Shown here piece after piece: positions 45,803-50,121 of a stretch of 50,121 nt of DNA. The position numbers and the translations under genes were made by a program. The notes beneath the pieces were generated by a model. The model saw only the letters and a program-made list of their open reading frames with translations. It did not search any database and was not told the origin of the DNA. The DNA lies in contig NDFF03000025.1 in NCBI GenBank assembly GCA_002150815.3, positions 1 through 50,121 on the forward strand, given 5' to 3'. The stretch's first letter is position 1, and the number at the start of each line of letters is the position of its first letter. The DNA is from Grammothele lineata. Lineage: Eukaryota > Basidiomycota > Agaricomycetes > Polyporales > Polyporaceae.

Positions 45803-48800
45803 ATGCAAAAATGCTGGGGGTGCAACCGCGAGTTTCGCAACCTCGGCAAGCATATCGACCAATGCGGCCAAGTGCTCGCACTGCTCCAGGGCGGCCTACA
45901 AGACGACATCGATCGAGAGGCCCGTCTGGCTGAACAGGAACGCGAGAGGGCGCGGCGCGCGGAGGAAGAAGCTCGTCTAGAGCGCGAACGCGAGGAGCGT
46001 GCGGAGGCCGAGCGTAAAGCACGCCTCGAGGTGAGCATCGCGCTGACTATATGCGCATATAGTCTCTTTTCTGACGCTTTTCTTCAGGCGCAGCGTATCC
46101 GCGAGACACCCGTCGCCAAGCCGAGCTTCAGTAGGGCCGGCCGTGAGCGTCGCGTGCCCTCGAGGCTTCAAGACATGGTCCCCAGCTCTCAAGGCCGCCT
46201 CCCGTCGCATCTGCCTCGCCTCCCGGATCCCCCTCCGCCACCGCCACCGCCTCCTCCTCCTCCTGCTGCTCCCTCGCCCCCTCGCCAACCGTCCCCTCCC
46301 CAATCACACGTCGACGACGCCGCTGCTGTCGAGCAAACCGCGCGCGCGGGCACAGTAGAGCCCGAGCCACCAGCACACGAGAGCATCCCGAACAAATACG
46401 GCGTGTTCCGCCGTTATGCAAAGGCCCCGCAGAACGAACCTGACGATGGCATCACGCCCGGCGCCGTACCAGACGCACCTGCGCACCTCCGCGACCCGAA
46501 ACCCCTCGCCGAACACAACCCCGCGCGGCCATTTGGGGCCCCCATCTCGGCGTGGCTCGAGAGCGCCAAAAATCGAGCCAGCAAGGTGTTCGCGCCCTTC
46601 CTCAACTACTCCGTCTTCAAGCTCATGTGGTGGCAATACTCCGGGTCCGTCTACAAGTCCGACGGGGAGGTCAACCGTCTCGTCAACGACGTCATCCTCG
46701 ACAAGGACTTCAAACCCGACGAGCTCCGTGGATTCCGTGCGGGGCGCGAGAAGCGCCGTCTCGACGAGCATCACGAGTCTGGCGCCGCCAATTTTACGCC
46801 CGAGGATGGCTGGAGGGAAATCTCGGTCGACCTCAAGTTGCCCAAACACAAGAGCGAATTTCCGGACGAAGCTCGCTCTCCGACGTTCACCGTTCGAGGG
46901 ATATGGGCGCGCGACTTCGTGAAGGTGGCAGTAGCTGCGTACAAGGATGCAACCGCGCGAAAGTTTCACTGGTTTCCTTACGAATTCCTGTGGCGGCGTC
47001 GGGGCGACGCACCCGACGCTCCTCAGCGCATCTATACGGACGTTATGAACTCAGACGCGATGATCAAGGAGCACGAGGCCATCCAGGCCGCGCCGCGCAA
47101 TCCAGAGGACCCGCCCGACTTGGAGTATGCCATCGCGCCCATCCTCATGTACTCGGACTCGACGAGGCTTACAAATTTCGGCTCCGCGTCGCTCTGGCCT
47201 ATCTACGTCTGGTTTCTCAACATGTGCAAGTACGTGCGCGCCCAGCCAAGCGCCTTCGCCGCACACCACCTTGCGTACATTCCTCAGGTAAGTGGCCTCG
47301 CTTTCGCGTGTGCGTTGAAGCCTGGACTGAAATCCGTTCACGACAGCTCCCGGCCGAGCTCATGCGGTACTACCTGGAGGTTCACAAAGAGGCCCCCTCC
47401 GCTGCCGTCATACGCTATCTTAAGCACGAGCTCGTTCAAGGGATATGGCTCGCGTTGCTCGACAAGAACTTCATGGACGCCTACAAAAACGGCATCGTCG
47501 TTCTGTGTGGTGATGGCGTCTTACGCCGGCTCTTCCTGCGTCCAGTGTTGTACTCCGCCGACTACCCGGAGAAGTGAGTTTGTCGCTTCGGGACCCTCCG
47601 CGAACTTGTGCTAACGTACGAACAGGTGTCTGATGGCCTGCATCAAATTTTTAGGCAAGTGTGCGTGCCCGCTCTGCCTGGTGAAGAAGGATGAGTTTTG
47701 GAAGATGGGCACGAAGACCGACATGGCGAATCGCGCACGACGCCCGCGCGAGGACACCGAGTCTCTGCGCGGGTGGCTGAAGCGTATTCGCACATGGATA
47801 TTCGGTGGAATGTCCCCCGAGAGCGCGTCGATCAGCAAGACCGTGATAGACGACCTGTCCATGACTACCACCCAGGTACGTGCGAACACAGCCTACTTTC
47901 TGCCCAAACTCACGCCGCGCATCAGTCAGCCTTTTCCACTCGCTTGGCAGAGTTCGGTGTGAACTTCTACCAGATGTTCGTGCCGGACGTCATGCACGAG
48001 TTCGAGTTGGGCGTCTGGAAAACGACGTTCACCCACCTTATCAGGCTCGCGATAGAACGCGGTGCGGACGCTGTGCAGCAAATTGATCGCAGGTACGTTC
48101 TATGAAAGATGCAGACCCCGCGCGATGCTGATTGGACTCCAGATACGCCGCAATCCCAACATTTGGGCGTCTCATCATCAGGCGGTTCACAGGGAACGTC
48201 TCCGCGATGAAGAAGTTCGCGGCGCGGGACTTCGAGCAGCTTCTAAAGGCACGTCTCTTGCGGTCGCCCATGCCCTGGCGTAGCTAACGTCGTTTGCAGT
48301 GCGCGATGCCGGTCTTTGAAGGCATTTTCCCCGAGCCGTACGATTCAATCATACAAGACCTCTTGTTCGAACTCGCGCGCTTTCACGCGTTCTCCCGCCT
48401 ACGGCTGCACACCCGAGCAACCATCGACGCCTTCGAACTCGCTACCGCCACGCTCGGGAAGGCGATGCGTGCCTTTATGACGAAGGTGTGCCCATTCTAC
48501 AAGACACGCGAACTCCCTCGGGAGACCGAGTCACGCAAGCGGCGCAAAAAAGCGTCTGCGGCTTCCAAAGCTGCAGATGCCAATCCTCGCGAGAAGGACT
48601 TTCATCTCGACGGGATCAAGTGGCACATGTGCGGCCACTACTGGTTCATGGTGCGCGAGTGGGGTCCTGTGGGGGATCTCAGCACGCAGACAGTGAGGTT
48701 GTCTGCGATCTCGCCCGACTGTGCGCTCACGGTCTATCCTTAGGGCGAACTCGAACACAAACGCGTGAAAGCGTTGTACGCTCTCACCAACAAGTGCGCG

Positions 48801-50121
48801 AGGTTCGGCCTCCAAGTAGCCAAGGGCGTCCAACGCGCGCTGTTCCTGAACAGGATGGCGCGCACTGCGGGGTTCGTCTCGGACCAGAAGAAGAAACCCA
48901 AGAAGCAGAAAAAGGGCGAGGCGAAGTCTCGCCAGGGTGCTCGGCAAGAAAAGCAAGTCCGTCGGAAGCACAGGATCCAAGTCGTGCGTGTCGCGATGGG
49001 GCCCGCGTCGGCGGCGGCACACTACCAATCATCGACCGACACCAGGAACCGCGTGGATCTATACAGCTTCCTCGAGGAAAATGCGGACGATCCCGCGTGT
49101 GAGGTACGTATCATAACATCCGCGTTCACTGCGCCAAGCTGACTACGTCGCGCCTCGACAGAACATGTTGTATTCTCTTCGTGCACACCTCTTGACGAGG
49201 CTCCCGGGCGGCGAAGCGTTCGCCGACGGGCACGAGCCCACGCAGGAAGAAGTGGCATCGGTCGTCATCGCGCACGACCGCATGTACGCGCACAAGGTCT
49301 TGCGGATCAACTACGACACGTACGACATGCGCCGGGAGCAAGACACGATCAACCCCGACAGTCATCCAGATGTGATGATGTACGCCGAGGACGAAAGCGA
49401 CCACCCGTACCTGTACGCCCGCGTCATTGGCGTTTTCCACCTGTACGCACACCGCAAGACCCCTTTCGGGCCCAGCAGCCCTCCGAAGGAACTCCACGTC
49501 GTGTGGGTACGCTGGTTCGACCTCGACACGTCAGCGCCAGGCGGCTTCCAGCGCCGACGACTACCCCGGTTGCGTTGGGCTGAAAATGACCAGTTCGGCT
49601 TCGTCGCGCCGCAAGACATCCTGCGCGGGTGCCATCTCATTCCTGGGTTCAAGTGGGGCCAATCCGACGAAGCGCTTCCGGGGCCAAGTCTCGCACGTCG
49701 TGGAGAGGAGGGCGACGAGGACTGGAACCGCCATTACGTCGGCATGTGAGTCTTGCTCACGTTCTCGCCCCGTCGTGTGTTAACAGGCCTCCTAGATTTG
49801 TCGATCGCGATATGTTCATGCGGTACTTCGGAGAGGCACCAGGCCACCGCCGCCATAGGAGAAACCCGACGCGCGAAGACGCGTCTGCTGAACCGCAAAC
49901 GACCAACGAGGACGCTGAGCCGGACGAAGAGGAATGCGCGCGCGTCCAGCGCATTCGACAGGCACGCGCAGACCTCTCTGACGACGAGGCCGAGGCGTAC
50001 GGTTATGATCTCTCCTCCGACGAGTCCTCCGACGGCGAGGCAGGCGAGCCTAGCAGCGACGCTGCCCAGCTTCAGGGCGACGTGGAGATGCTGGGGCAGT
50101 TCGATGTATACGACAGCTTGG
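45803..50121 (+). CDS. Plavaka-family DNA transposase (3' end outside window)
   Basis: Ten exons are visible: 45803-46030, 46088-47287, 47347-47573, 47626-47875, 47926-48092, 48143-48248, 48300-48692, 48744-49103, 49162-49745 and 49796-50121 (open). At least 1280 aa. N-terminus: Cys/His zinc-finger pattern (C4, C7, H17, C21), an Arg/Glu coiled coil (about 30-76), then a 12-proline run. The core shows the Plavaka landmarks in order: MYSDSTRLTNFGSASLWPIY near 430, GDGVLRRLF near 531, YSADYPEKCL, GKCACPLCL near 564, FVPDVMHEFELGVWK near 655, VPTFGR-like AIPTFGRLIIRRF, and GELEHKRVK near 858. The acidic residues in these blocks are the likely RNase-H-like catalytic set. It cuts and pastes a Plavaka element of the KDZ-related group. 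No stop or frameshift was seen, so the copy may be intact. The ATG at 45803 is preferred over 45755 because it places the zinc finger at the start. Confidence 0.9.
45803..50121 (+). mobile_element. Plavaka DNA transposon, right part cut by window edge
   Basis: The transposase defines the element. Terminal inverted repeats were not found: the right end lies beyond 50121, and the left end is unknown. If the two minus-strand unknown genes belong to it, the element reaches at least to 38691, possibly to the repeat zone at 38.2-38.4 kb. Confidence 0.8.

Noticed and set aside
45163..45933. 256-codon + frame upstream of the transposase
   Set aside because: Low-complexity Pro/Arg/Ser content; it runs into the transposase exon in another frame and could not be spliced to it.
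1..50121. tRNA, rRNA or other structured RNA genes
   Set aside because: No cloverleaf or rRNA-like segment was noticed by eye; a dedicated RNA search was not possible.

Overview
The window is nuclear DNA of a filamentous basidiomycete. Short introns (about 50-60 nt, mostly GT-AG with CTRAY-like branch sites), GC-rich coding sequence, a myosin-motor chitin synthase and a Plavaka-type transposase all point to Agaricomycetes. Polyporales is a likely but unproven placement. All gene models were built by hand from splice signals and reading-frame continuity. For the complete models the exon lengths sum to a multiple of three.

Left part (1-8.6 kb): a degraded, gene-poor stretch with a small membrane-protein remnant on the + strand. 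Two paralogous minus-strand genes follow (1638-3682 and 4526-7707). They encode proteins with a diverged WW-like motif, and five consecutive introns keep the same phase in both. The distal copy is intact (904 aa, C-terminal membrane region). The proximal copy has a decayed or rearranged C-terminus.

Central part (8.6-36 kb): compact conserved housekeeping genes. In order: beta'-COP of the COPI coat (+), a myosin-motor/cytochrome b5/chitin synthase fusion (+), a TMEM135-like membrane protein (+), a small proline-rich membrane protein with a PPxY motif (+), a Whi3-type RNA-binding protein (+), PP4 regulatory subunit 3 (-), a THYN1-like EVE-domain protein with two microexons (+), an acyl-protein thioesterase (-) and a BTB/POZ protein (+). 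Secretion (COPI, chitin synthase, depalmitoylation) and cell-cycle/DNA-damage control (Whi3, PP4R3) are both represented, but nothing suggests co-regulation beyond shared divergent promoters (PP4R3/EVE and thioesterase/BTB).

Right part (36.8-50.1 kb): accessory DNA. A 5'-truncated F-box/LRR-like gene abuts a palindromic and tandem repeat zone (about 38.2-38.4 kb). Three further genes follow: a 12-exon gene for a 949-aa protein of unknown function (-), a 697-aa protein of unknown function (-) and, divergent from them, a Plavaka-family DNA transposase (+) that runs off the right edge. The working hypothesis is a single large Plavaka element with two accessory genes, inserted in or next to the F-box gene. 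Three introns in the window appear to use GC-AG splice sites.
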